Shown one piece after another: positions 16,500 through 24,509 of a stretch of 64,000 nucleotides of DNA. Below the pieces are notes generated by a model. It saw nothing but the letters and a program-made list of their open reading frames with translations. It was not told where the DNA came from and searched no databases. Both the position numbers and the translations under genes were made by a program. Each line of letters opens with the position of its first letter. Position 1 is the stretch's first letter. Source of the stretch: Limivicinus sp963617275. GTDB lineage: Bacteria; Bacillota; Clostridia; Oscillospirales; Oscillospiraceae. The stretch lies in assembly GCA_963617275.1 (NCBI GenBank), contig CAVENX010000032.1, positions 1-64,000 of the forward strand, given 5' to 3'.

Positions 16500-17340
16500 C
16501 TTCGCTCACCCCCAGATATGCGGCAATAACCTGCGGATCATTCTGTACCTTGTCAGGAACTCCCTCCGAAATAAGCTTACCGAAGTCGATTACATATATG
16601 TAATCGGAAATATTCATTACAAGATCCATATGGTGCTCAACAAGGAGGACAGTAAGATCATGCCTCTCCCTTATTTCTCTTACAAACTCGGAAAGCTCAA
16701 GCGTCTCCTGCGGATTCATGCCGGCAGCCGGTTCATCAAGCAGCAGAAGCTTGGGTTCGGCGGCAAGCGCCCTTGCTATCTCAAGGCGGCGCTGAATACC
16801 GTATGGCAGGCTTGTTGCAAGATCGTCCTTGTATTTTTCAAGCCCCTGCTCCTCAAGAAGTGCCATTGCTTCATCACGCATACGCTGTTCATCGGCCTTA
16901 TTCGTATGCAGCGCCGCAGAAAAAAAGCCGCTTTTGGCATGCATATGCTTTGCGATAAGAACATTTTCAAAAACTGTCATGCTCTTCCAAAGGCGAATGT
17001 TCTGGAAGGTTCTTGCAATGCCCATTCCGGTTATACGATCCGGCGTGGGAGCGATAACCGGCTGAGAGGCATAAAGCGAAGCATTTTCACCGGCGTAGGT
17101 TTTCTTCATCTTCCCCTGAGGGGTCGCACGGACAATGGGTTTGCCCATAAACTCGATAAGGCCGTTCGTCGGCTGATAAACGCCCGTGATACAGTTGAAG
17201 GCAGTGGTCTTGCCTGCGCCGTTCGGGCCGATTAGCGATACGATATTCCCTTCGTGTACATCAATATTAAGGTTGTTGACAGCCACGACACCGCCAAACT
17301 GCATTGTAACATTTTCAACCTTCAATACGGAATTACTCAT
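16492..17340 (-). CDS. livG: Branched-chain amino acid-type ABC transporter ATPase LivG (second liv operon)
   Basis: 282 residues, slightly longer than the first LivG because of an insertion of about 20 residues near 75-100 (TPQGKMKKTYAGENASLYAS). Walker A GPNGAGKTT, GIARTFQNIRLWK, the LivG-type LPYGIQRRLEIARAL signature and DEPAAGMNPQ are intact. It overlaps livM upstream and livF downstream by eight bases each. Confidence 0.93.
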   Translation of the reverse strand: MSNSVLKVENVTMQFGGVVAVNNLNIDVHEGNIVSLIGPNGAGKTTAFNCITGVYQPTNGLIEFMGKPIVRATPQGKMKKTYAGENASLYASQPVIAPTPDRITGMGIARTFQNIRLWKSMTVFENVLIAKHMHAKSGFFSAALHTNKADEQRMRDEAMALLEEQGLEKYKDDLATSLPYGIQRRLEIARALAAEPKLLLLDEPAAGMNPQETLELSEFVREIRERHDLTVLLVEHHMDLVMNISDYIYVIDFGKLISEGVPDKVQNDPQVIAAYLGVSEDE

Positions 17341-18505
17341 GCTCTGTCACTCCCTTCTTCGCTTTTATTTTATCCCGCCACCCGGCTATAACCTCCGGCA
17401 GTTCTCTGTCGCCCATAATTCCCTTGCGGAAAAAGAGAACAACTATCATTATAATTATCGAAAAAACAACCAGACGGAAACCGTTGCGGAACACCGACGG
17501 GGCGTTGATACCGAGGAACGTGCCGGAGTCAAGGCCGCGCAGCCACCATTCGGAAGCAGCGACAAAAAGCATGGAGCCTATAACGCTTCCCGAAATGGAA
17601 CCGATACCTCCGAGAACCACCATGAGAAGTATCTCATATGTCATAGCCGATTTGAAATTGCTCGCCTGCGCGATAGACATGACCATTGCCATGCTCGCTC
17701 CGGCGATGCCGGCGAAGAAAGAGCTTGTGACAAAGGAGATCATCTTATGCTTGGCAAGATTGATGCCCATAGCTTCCGCCGCCGTTTCATCGTCACGGAT
17801 CGCTTTGAAAGCGCGTCCGTATGTCGAATTGACAAGCAGGACAATAATTATAATTGAAACTGTCGCTATCAGAACCGGCACAAATGTTGCAAACGAGAGT
17901 TCGATTCCGAAAAGCGTTGTCTTAAAAGTACTGGTGCGCAGGAAGCTCTTGAGGAGGTTCGACCCGTTTGTAACGGAGCCAAGTTTGCTCCACTGGAAGA
18001 CGGCGCGGATGATCTCCGCAAAACCGAGGGTTGCGATTGCAAGATAATCCGATTTAAGTCTCAGAACGGGAAGCCCGATGAGATATGCAAAGACGGCCGC
18101 GGCAATTCCCGCCATAAGGACGGCAACTATAACGCCGAGAACGGTACCGAAGCCTCCGAGACTGCCGTTCAGCACTTCGGGAATTGAAAAGCGTATCGCC
18201 GCATCATAATATTGGTAGACAGAATCTCTTGCACTGTCAGGAATGGTAAACATTGCGTATGTATACGCACCGATGAGCATAAAGCCCGCATGGCCGAGAG
18301 AGAAAAGTCCCGTAAAGCCGTTCAGCAGGTTCATAGAGACGGCGGCAAGCGCGTAGACAGAGCCCTTCTGGAGAACTATAAGCAGCATAGAGAGCTTGCT
18401 TGTGGGCTTGATTATCTGGTCAAGCACAAGGACAATAAGGAGAAACGCCGCCACGCATACAAAGGAGATAATATTTTTGCGTTTTTGTTCAGTTTTATCC
18501 AACAT
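17333..18505 (-). CDS. livM: Branched-chain amino acid-type ABC transporter permease LivM (second liv operon)
   Basis: 390 residues from ATG 18503-18505, chosen for the gagggagg-type ribosome site; an upstream start would add five residues. Polytopic, with LLNGFTGLFSLGHAGFMLIGAYTY, the EAA-like AIRDDETAAEAMGIN and GGIGSISGSVIGS (given as shorter hallmark pieces: GFTGLFSLGHAGF, IRDDETAAEAMG). A larger second periplasmic-side loop and a basic C-terminal tail make it longer than the first LivM (315). Confidence 0.92.
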   Translation of the reverse strand: MLDKTEQKRKNIISFVCVAAFLLIVLVLDQIIKPTSKLSMLLIVLQKGSVYALAAVSMNLLNGFTGLFSLGHAGFMLIGAYTYAMFTIPDSARDSVYQYYDAAIRFSIPEVLNGSLGGFGTVLGVIVAVLMAGIAAAVFAYLIGLPVLRLKSDYLAIATLGFAEIIRAVFQWSKLGSVTNGSNLLKSFLRTSTFKTTLFGIELSFATFVPVLIATVSIIIIVLLVNSTYGRAFKAIRDDETAAEAMGINLAKHKMISFVTSSFFAGIAGASMAMVMSIAQASNFKSAMTYEILLMVVLGGIGSISGSVIGSMLFVAASEWWLRGLDSGTFLGINAPSVFRNGFRLVVFSIIIMIVVLFFRKGIMGDRELPEVIAGWRDKIKAKKGVTEHE

Positions 18506-18516
18506 AATATCCCTCC

Positions 18517-19443
18517 TCACACTTTATCCGTGCTCTTCTCGCCGAAAAGTCCGGTTGGCTTGAAAACAAGAACCACTATAAGCAAAACAAACGTGAAAGC
18601 ATCAGAGAATGTGGCTAGACCTATCTGCTCGGTTATTGAACCGCTGGTGATAAGAATCGTATCAAGCCCTTTTATAATGCTTTCGCAAATGCCTATGATA
18701 AAAGCGCCTATAACAGCCCCGGGAATAGAGCCTATTCCGCCGAACACCGCCGCGACAAAGGCCTTGAGTCCCGGCATACCGCCGGAAGTCGGCACAACGC
18801 CGGGATAGTTGGAGAAATAGAGCATTGAACCGATTGCGGCAAGAAACGAACCAATTATAAATGTAACGGAAATGACCTTATCAATTTTTATGCCCATAAG
18901 CTGGCTGGTTTCAAAATCTCTTGAGACAGCACGCATTGCCATGCCGATCTTTGTATGATTGATAAGATAAACAAGAGCAAACACAAGGAAAATAGTGAGA
19001 AACGGAGTAATGACGGTTACTCTCGTCGTTGCCATTCCGAAAACGCTTATCTGATCAGAAATCCATGGAATTGCCGGGTAGTTCTTATTAAGACCGCCCG
19101 TTATGTACAGGGCAAGGTTCTGCAGAAGATAGCTCACGCCGATAGCGGAGATCATAACGGACATACGCGGTGCGGAGCGCAGAGGCTTATATGCAACTCT
19201 CTCAATAACAAATGCAAGCAGAACGGTAAGAACAATTACAAGCGGAATCGCAATATACATGGGAAGCGCCGCCGCAAGATAGACCATGAGCAGACCTGCG
19301 ACCATAAAGACATCGCCGTGGGCAAAATTGATAAGGCGAAGAATGCCGTAAACCATAGTATAACCGATAGCAATGAGCGCGTACTGACCGCCGACGGAAA
19401 TACCGGATATCACATAGGGCAGAATTATCTGCAATGTATTCAT
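18517..19443 (-). CDS. livH: Branched-chain amino acid-type ABC transporter permease LivH (second liv operon)
   Basis: 308 residues from ATG 19441-19443 (ggggga ribosome site); an upstream extension reads through non-hydrophobic sequence and is unlikely. Hallmarks ISVGGQYALIAIGYTMVYG, LINFAHGDVFM and GGIGSIPGAVIGA. It lies 170 bases downstream of the binding-protein gene, with a GC-rich hairpin in the gap. Confidence 0.92.
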   Translation of the reverse strand: MNTLQIILPYVISGISVGGQYALIAIGYTMVYGILRLINFAHGDVFMVAGLLMVYLAAALPMYIAIPLVIVLTVLLAFVIERVAYKPLRSAPRMSVMISAIGVSYLLQNLALYITGGLNKNYPAIPWISDQISVFGMATTRVTVITPFLTIFLVFALVYLINHTKIGMAMRAVSRDFETSQLMGIKIDKVISVTFIIGSFLAAIGSMLYFSNYPGVVPTSGGMPGLKAFVAAVFGGIGSIPGAVIGAFIIGICESIIKGLDTILITSGSITEQIGLATFSDAFTFVLLIVVLVFKPTGLFGEKSTDKV

Positions 19444-19551
19444 TGTGTATCCCCCAAAATATAGTTTTTCTAAGGATTTTCTATAAATACAGGCTGTCAC
19501 GAAAAAGGACATACTGATTCTGTCCCCTTTCGGGGCAGCCCGTAAAACACA

Positions 19552-19584
19552 CTTACTGGCGGGGAGAGTTCCCCCGCCAGTGAG
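19552..19584 (-). terminator. Intercistronic hairpin between livJ and livH of second operon
   Basis: Arms CTTACTGGCGGGG (19552-19564) and CCCCGCCAGTGAG (19572-19584). In the minus-strand transcript only a short T-run follows, so partial termination or 3'-end stabilisation is likelier than full termination. It occupies the same place as the hairpin in the first liv operon. Confidence 0.6.
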
Positions 19585-19612
19585 CTTTTTGATCGGGTCA
19601 GCCGGTAAGAGA

Positions 19613-20773
19613 TCAGCCGGCTTTTACAACATTAACGAACTCCCAAAGTCCGGTTTCAGTGTTGCATTCTTTTACGACTGCACTGTCACGGAGCGCATCG
19701 CCTATGCTGTCAAAAGAAATAGCGCCGGTAATGCCTTCGAAAGTGACATTGGGCAGAGCCTCAAGCACAGCCTTAGGCTCGATGGAGCCTGCCGCCTTGA
19801 GAGCCTCAAGCGCTACGCAGTATGCATCGTAACCCATAACGGTAACTGCCGCAAGCTGATCGTTACCGCCGTTGTTTGCAAGGTTGGTCGCATCTTCGGA
19901 GATCCACTTCTTGATGGCTGCGTCAAACTCGGCATTTGCACCTTCCTGATAGAAAGTAGTTACGCAGATGTCAACATTGGTGCCCTTTGCTGCTTCAAGG
20001 ACAACGTTGGAGTCCCATGTATCGCCGGCAAGGATAGGCATGCCAAGCTCCTGAGTGTTGGCCTTTGCAATGATCTGAGCGGCCGCTTCGATAGATACGG
20101 GAGAGAAAAAGACGTCGCAGCCCTGATTCTGTGCATTGGTGATGTAGGTAGAATAATCGCTGGTTCCTTCGGGGAACTGTTCATACACGCAGTTGTCTTT
20201 GCCGAACGCTTCTATGAAGTAGTTGCAAAGGCCGCCGGAGTAGTCATCGCCCTGCTTTGCAAGGCAGTATGCCTTGGTCGCGCCAAGCTCTTTTGCATAG
20301 TTTGCAAGAACCGTGCCCTGGAACGGATCAAGGAAGCATATACGATAGTATACATCACATCCTGAAGTGACCTGAGGATTGGTGCATGTCACGCCAAGTG
20401 CGGGAACGCCCGCATTTTTAAAGGTATCGCCGGCTGCAATAGAGACGCCGGAGCCGTAAGAGCCAAGGACGATGGAGACGCCGCTGGAAATAAGCGTCTG
20501 CGCCGCGGTAGGCGCCTTATCGTTGGAAGAGGCGTTATCGGCATAAACAAGCTCTACCTTATAGCTCTCTCCGCCAATCTCAACGGTGGGATATACGGAA
20601 TTTGCATACTGCATACCGAGAACTTCCTGTTTGCCGCCTGCACCGTTATCGCCGGACATCGGCTCAAAAACGCCGATTTTGACAACCTTCTCATCGCTGC
20701 TCTTTTCACCGCCGCAGGCGCAAAGAGCAAACACCATTGTAAGTGCAAGAACAACTGCAATGATCTTTTTCAT
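19613..20773 (-). CDS. livJ: Type I solute-binding lipoprotein of second liv importer (LivJ/LivK-like)
   Basis: 386 residues from ATG 20771-20773 (ggaggaa ribosome site). Lipoprotein signal peptide MKKIIAVVLALTMVFALCAC followed by GG, with the lipidated Cys at about 20, then a Ser/Lys-rich linker. The mature part begins VKIGVFEPMSGDNGAGGKQ and carries VLGSYGSGVSIAAGDTFKNAG, with the usual receptor fold (ligand-site pieces SGDNGAGG and GSYGSGVS). Unlike the first LivJ it has a lipobox. Ligand unknown; its distance from the first receptor implies a different specificity. Confidence 0.9.
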   Translation of the reverse strand: MKKIIAVVLALTMVFALCACGGEKSSDEKVVKIGVFEPMSGDNGAGGKQEVLGMQYANSVYPTVEIGGESYKVELVYADNASSNDKAPTAAQTLISSGVSIVLGSYGSGVSIAAGDTFKNAGVPALGVTCTNPQVTSGCDVYYRICFLDPFQGTVLANYAKELGATKAYCLAKQGDDYSGGLCNYFIEAFGKDNCVYEQFPEGTSDYSTYITNAQNQGCDVFFSPVSIEAAAQIIAKANTQELGMPILAGDTWDSNVVLEAAKGTNVDICVTTFYQEGANAEFDAAIKKWISEDATNLANNGGNDQLAAVTVMGYDAYCVALEALKAAGSIEPKAVLEALPNVTFEGITGAISFDSIGDALRDSAVVKECNTETGLWEFVNVVKAG

Positions 20774-20804
20774 TTTCTTTTCCTCCAAATAAATTTCGCT
20801 GAAC

Positions 20805-20825
20805 GTGTCCCTGGTTCGCGGACAC
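20805..20825. promoter_or_regulatory. Leader hairpin upstream of second livJ
   Basis: GTGTCC (20805-20810) and GGACAC (20820-20825) form a six-bp stem in the transcript leader, about 30 bases before the start codon. Confidence 0.4.
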
Positions 20826-20850
20826 ATGTATTCGTTTCAACGATGTTATG

Positions 20851-20879
20851 ATTATGAACTATCATTAACATAATTTCAA
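20851..20879 (-). promoter_or_regulatory. Probable sigma-A promoter of second liv operon
   Basis: Minus strand TTGAAA (20874-20879), 17-base spacer, CATAAT (20851-20856), about 80 bases before livJ. Confidence 0.55.
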
Positions 20880-20920
20880 TTAACAATTCTTACTAATTTT
20901 TTTTATCACGCTTACCGGTT

Positions 20921-22126
20921 TTATTCAAGTTTAACAATTTTGGGTGAAATCTGCCATTCTTTACCGCCTGTTCTCTCGCTTTTCTCCGCATAGCAGAGGG
21001 AAAAAACATCATGCGCGTATACGCCCGCGGCGAACAATTCTTGTAATTTATTGTCATATTTGTTTATTTCCGCCGGTTTGGTGATCAACGGCAGTTTCTT
21101 TTCATCGGATATTTTTCTGAGTATTGCGCACCCGTTTTCATTTGCCGCAAGCACCCTTGCGTAGGGCGGTCTGCCGCCGCTCATACCGGCTTCAATGCCA
21201 AGCAGGGCGCACATTGAAACACGCTTTATGCGCGACATTGCGTATTTTTTTGTTTTTACCGCGTCATAAAGGCCGTTAAGCGCGGCGCAGGTACGGCTTT
21301 CTCTGAAAAGTCTGTTCCCCAGTCCGTCCTTTGAGTCCGGAAGAGAGAGAAAATATTCTTCATCAAAGGCTCTCAGCCGCGCAAGCGCGGCGGTTTCAAA
21401 AAGCTCCTTATTTATCACCCGGCCTGCGTTTATTTCCCGGGAAAGAACCTCCGCTGCACCGTCCGGTATACAGTGCAATACATCCTCCCCGCCGAAAAAG
21501 CGTTTCCTGATCTCCGAAGCAGACAGGAAGCCCTCTTTGCCGGATCCGTCGTGCCCGTTCCCCTCTCTTTTTACCGCAAGCGGCCGTATATGCAAATCAA
21601 ACATCCTTATTGCTTTAAGGTATTCGGCGGCAAGGCTGTCGTTTGCCCCTCTGATAATTTCCGCGCAGCCGCTTCCCGCGATATTGCGCATCGCTTTTTC
21701 CCTTGCCGCCGCAAAACTCATTTCCGGTTCTTTATTCAATATTTTTTTGACCGTGTCAATATAGCCTTCACTGCCCAGCACATCGGCCGCACGTCCGATT
21801 GCTTCTATGTCTCCCGTTTCGCTGCCAAAGCTGATATACTCCGCGCCCATGTCGGAGAGCAGTCCGGCTGCTCCCCTTGCAAACCCTTCGGCGGAAGCAA
21901 GCGCCCATGGGAGAGGAAGCTCTATCACAAGGTCAGCACCGCACTTGCATGCCGCCTCAGCCCTTGCATATTTTGAAAACAGAGCCGGCTCGCCTCTCTG
22001 GACAAAGTCGCCTGACATGACACACACGAGCGAACATTCGCCGAGCTGTTCCCTTGTTTTTTTTATGTGGTATTCGTGTCCCATGTGAAAGGGATTATAT
22101 TCTGCAACGATTCCCGCGATCTTCAT
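20921..22126 (-). CDS. tmcAL: tRNA(Met) cytidine acetate ligase TmcAL (YlbM family)
   Basis: 401 residues, normal length. N-terminal nucleotidyltransferase motif GIVAEYNPFHMGHEYH with the HxGH signature, SGDFVQRGEPA and SEIRKRF near the middle. Known role in Bacillus: uses ATP and acetate to acetylate the wobble cytidine of elongator tRNA-Met. It is divergent from acetate kinase, a common firmicute arrangement. The C-terminal half is less conserved as usual. Confidence 0.9.
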   Translation of the reverse strand: MKIAGIVAEYNPFHMGHEYHIKKTREQLGECSLVCVMSGDFVQRGEPALFSKYARAEAACKCGADLVIELPLPWALASAEGFARGAAGLLSDMGAEYISFGSETGDIEAIGRAADVLGSEGYIDTVKKILNKEPEMSFAAAREKAMRNIAGSGCAEIIRGANDSLAAEYLKAIRMFDLHIRPLAVKREGNGHDGSGKEGFLSASEIRKRFFGGEDVLHCIPDGAAEVLSREINAGRVINKELFETAALARLRAFDEEYFLSLPDSKDGLGNRLFRESRTCAALNGLYDAVKTKKYAMSRIKRVSMCALLGIEAGMSGGRPPYARVLAANENGCAILRKISDEKKLPLITKPAEINKYDNKLQELFAAGVYAHDVFSLCYAEKSERTGGKEWQISPKIVKLE

Positions 22127-22151
22127 ATTTTACTACTCCGTCAAAAAAGTC

Positions 22152-22179
22152 TTGCGTTTTGCAATATTTGTATTAAAAT
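22152..22179 (+). promoter_or_regulatory. Probable ackA promoter
   Basis: TTGCGT (22152-22157), 16-base spacer, TAAAAT (22174-22179), about 60 bases ahead of the ackA start. Confidence 0.5.
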
Positions 22180-22237
22180 AGCTTTGTATCTATTTTACTT
22201 AATCAGCAATTTATTTACAATAGGAAGGAAAGAAAAA

Positions 22238-23437
22238 ATGAAAATTCTTGTTATCAACGCCGGCAGCTCATCTCTTAAATATCAGCTTATTGATATGGAG
22301 ACCGAGAAAGTAATGGCAAAGGGTCTGTGTGAGCGTATAGGTATCGACGGACATCTCAAACACAGCCCTCTGGTCGGCGGAAAGCCCGTATTCAACGAGG
22401 ACATTGCTCTGCCCACTCATTCAGAGGCTATTGCCGCAGTCATTGACAAGCTCACCAGCGCCGAGTACGGCGTTGTCGCTTCGATGAAGGAGATCGACGC
22501 GGTCGGCCACCGTGTCGTCCACGGCGGTGAAAAGTTTGCAAGCTCCGTGCTTATCAACGACGAGGTCATGAAGACTCTTGATGAGTGCACCCCCTTTGCA
22601 CCTCTGCATAACCCTGCAAACATTACCGGCATCAACGCATGCAAGGCGGTTATGGGCGATGTGCCCATGGTAGCCGTATTTGATACCGCTTTCCACCAGA
22701 CAATGCCCAGCAAGGCATATATGTATGCTGTTCCTTATGAATACTATGAAAAAGACGGTGTGCGCCGCTACGGCTTCCACGGCACCTCCCACCGCTACGT
22801 TTCCAAGCGCTGCGCAGAGCTTATCGGCCGTCCGATCGAAGAACTCAAAATCATTTCCTGCCACATGGGCAACGGTTCTTCAATATGCGCGATAGATCAC
22901 GGCAAGTGCGTTGATACCTCCATGGGCTTCACGCCTCTGGTCGGTCTCCCCATGGGCACCCGCTGCGGCGACCTCGATCCGGGCGTAATGCAGTATATCA
23001 TGCACAAGTATGATCTTGACATCGACGAAATGCTCAATATTCTCAACAAGAAGTCCGGTGTACAGGGTATATCCGGCGTTTCCTCCGACTTCCGCGATCT
23101 GGACAAGGCCGCCGAAGAGGGCAACAAGCGCGCCGCGCTCGCGCTCGATATGTTCCACTATTGGGTCGCAAAAGACGTCGGATCGTATGTGGCCGCAATG
23201 AACGGCGTTGACGCTATTGTCTATACCGCAGGCGTCGGAGAAAACAGCGCCGAGACGCGCAAGGCGATTTCAGAGTACTTCGGCTATCTCGGTGTTAAAA
23301 TTGACGATGCAGCCAACTCCAAGCGCGGCGAAGATATCATGATCTCCACTCCCGATTCCAAGGTCAAGGTTTTCGTCATCCCCACAAACGAGGAGCTTGT
23401 TATCGCCCGCGACACCTGCGAAATAGTAAGCAAATAA
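22238..23437 (+). CDS. ackA: Acetate kinase
   Basis: 399 residues from ATG 22238 (aggaagga ribosome site); a 57-residue upstream extension has no signal and is rejected. N-terminal MKILVINAGSSSLKYQL, the catalytic region HRVVHGGEKF, RRYGFHGTSHRYV, the nucleotide motif ISCHMGNGSSICAI and the C-terminal YTAGVGENSAETR are all intact. It converts acetyl phosphate and ADP to acetate and ATP in fermentation. No phosphotransacetylase gene lies in the window. Confidence 0.97.
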   Translation: MKILVINAGSSSLKYQLIDMETEKVMAKGLCERIGIDGHLKHSPLVGGKPVFNEDIALPTHSEAIAAVIDKLTSAEYGVVASMKEIDAVGHRVVHGGEKFASSVLINDEVMKTLDECTPFAPLHNPANITGINACKAVMGDVPMVAVFDTAFHQTMPSKAYMYAVPYEYYEKDGVRRYGFHGTSHRYVSKRCAELIGRPIEELKIISCHMGNGSSICAIDHGKCVDTSMGFTPLVGLPMGTRCGDLDPGVMQYIMHKYDLDIDEMLNILNKKSGVQGISGVSSDFRDLDKAAEEGNKRAALALDMFHYWVAKDVGSYVAAMNGVDAIVYTAGVGENSAETRKAISEYFGYLGVKIDDAANSKRGEDIMISTPDSKVKVFVIPTNEELVIARDTCEIVSK

Positions 23438-23441
23438 TTCG

Positions 23442-23475
23442 AATTGCTCCTCTCTTTTCGGGAGGAGCAATTTTT
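23442..23475 (+). terminator. ackA terminator
   Basis: Stem AATTGCTCCTC (23442-23452) / GAGGAGCAATT (23462-23472) followed by Ts. Confidence 0.85.
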
Positions 23476-23508
23476 AAATATTTTCACATATAATCACGGA
23501 GGAATGTT

Positions 23509-24441
23509 ATGCCCGTTTTTTCTGATTTCACATTCAAATCCAGTACCGGAATCAACAAAATTCATGTAAAAAAATGTCTCCCCGACACCACGCCGAGAGC
23601 CGTTGTGCAGATAACCCACGGCATTGCGGAGCATTGTGAGCGCTATACGGATTTCATGCGGTTTCTCGCCGAAAACGGATTTGCCGTATACGCGGACGAT
23701 CATCTCGGCCATGGCAAATCCGTACTTATCGGCAGTGAGAAAGGCTTTTTCGCGGAAAAGGACGGCTGGAAGTATGTCGTAAGTGATATGGTTCTTCTAC
23801 ATGATATCGCCGCTGCCGAAAACCCGGGTATCCCGTATGTCATGTTCGGCCATTCGATGGGCAGCTTTCTTACAAGGAACTATATGATCGACCATCCGGA
23901 TAAATATGATTATGCCATTCTCAGCGGCACCGGACATCAGGATCCGCTTACTGTGCTCGGGGGAAATATTATTGCCGAAGCACTCGTGCTCAAAAACGGT
24001 CCGTACAGCAGCGGCAAAGCGCTTGACGATATAGCTTTCGGATCGTATCTCGACAAAATAGAAACCCCGAGAACAAAGTTTGACTGGCTGAGCCGCGACG
24101 AAACCGAAGTTGACAAATACATCGCCGATCCCATGTGCGGCTTTGTATGCACGGCGAGTCTTTACCGCGACATGATGAACGGCCTTAAATATATCACTTC
24201 AAAATCCAATATCGCAAAAATGGACAAAAGCAAGCCCGTATATTTCATGTCAGGCGACGCCGACCCTGTCGGCGGCTACGGCAAAGGGGTGGAAAGGGCA
24301 TACAAAGCTTTCTGCGATGCCGGACTGCATGACGTGATGATCCGTCTTTATCCCGGCGGGAGACATGAAATGCTCAATGAAACCAACAGGGACGCGGTTT
24401 ATAACGACATTCTGGAATGGCTGAATGACCGTATTGCCTGA
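23509..24441 (+). CDS. Alpha/beta hydrolase of the serine aminopeptidase / monoacylglycerol lipase family
   Basis: 310 residues. Oxyanion-strand QITHGIAEHCERY, DDHLGHGKS, nucleophile elbow GHSMGSF (Ser near 125), catalytic Asp in SGDADPVGGYG and His in PGGRHEMLNE. This pattern is the Hydrolase_4 group of monoacylglycerol-lipase-like and lysophospholipase-like enzymes. No signal peptide is seen, so it is cytoplasmic. It has its own ribosome site (cggagg) and is bounded by hairpins on both sides, so it appears monocistronic. Substrate not inferable. Confidence 0.88.
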   Translation: MPVFSDFTFKSSTGINKIHVKKCLPDTTPRAVVQITHGIAEHCERYTDFMRFLAENGFAVYADDHLGHGKSVLIGSEKGFFAEKDGWKYVVSDMVLLHDIAAAENPGIPYVMFGHSMGSFLTRNYMIDHPDKYDYAILSGTGHQDPLTVLGGNIIAEALVLKNGPYSSGKALDDIAFGSYLDKIETPRTKFDWLSRDETEVDKYIADPMCGFVCTASLYRDMMNGLKYITSKSNIAKMDKSKPVYFMSGDADPVGGYGKGVERAYKAFCDAGLHDVMIRLYPGGRHEMLNETNRDAVYNDILEWLNDRIA

Positions 24442-24464
24442 AAGCATAAAACATTATATAAAAT

Positions 24465-24491
24465 GCCTCTGTACATTTTTCGTACAGAGGC
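24465..24491. terminator. Bidirectional terminator between hydrolase and ispH-rpsA
   Basis: Perfect ten-bp stem GCCTCTGTAC / GTACAGAGGC with a T-rich loop, between convergent genes. Confidence 0.8.
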
Positions 24492-24509
24492 TGATTATTT
24501 TATGTTCGA

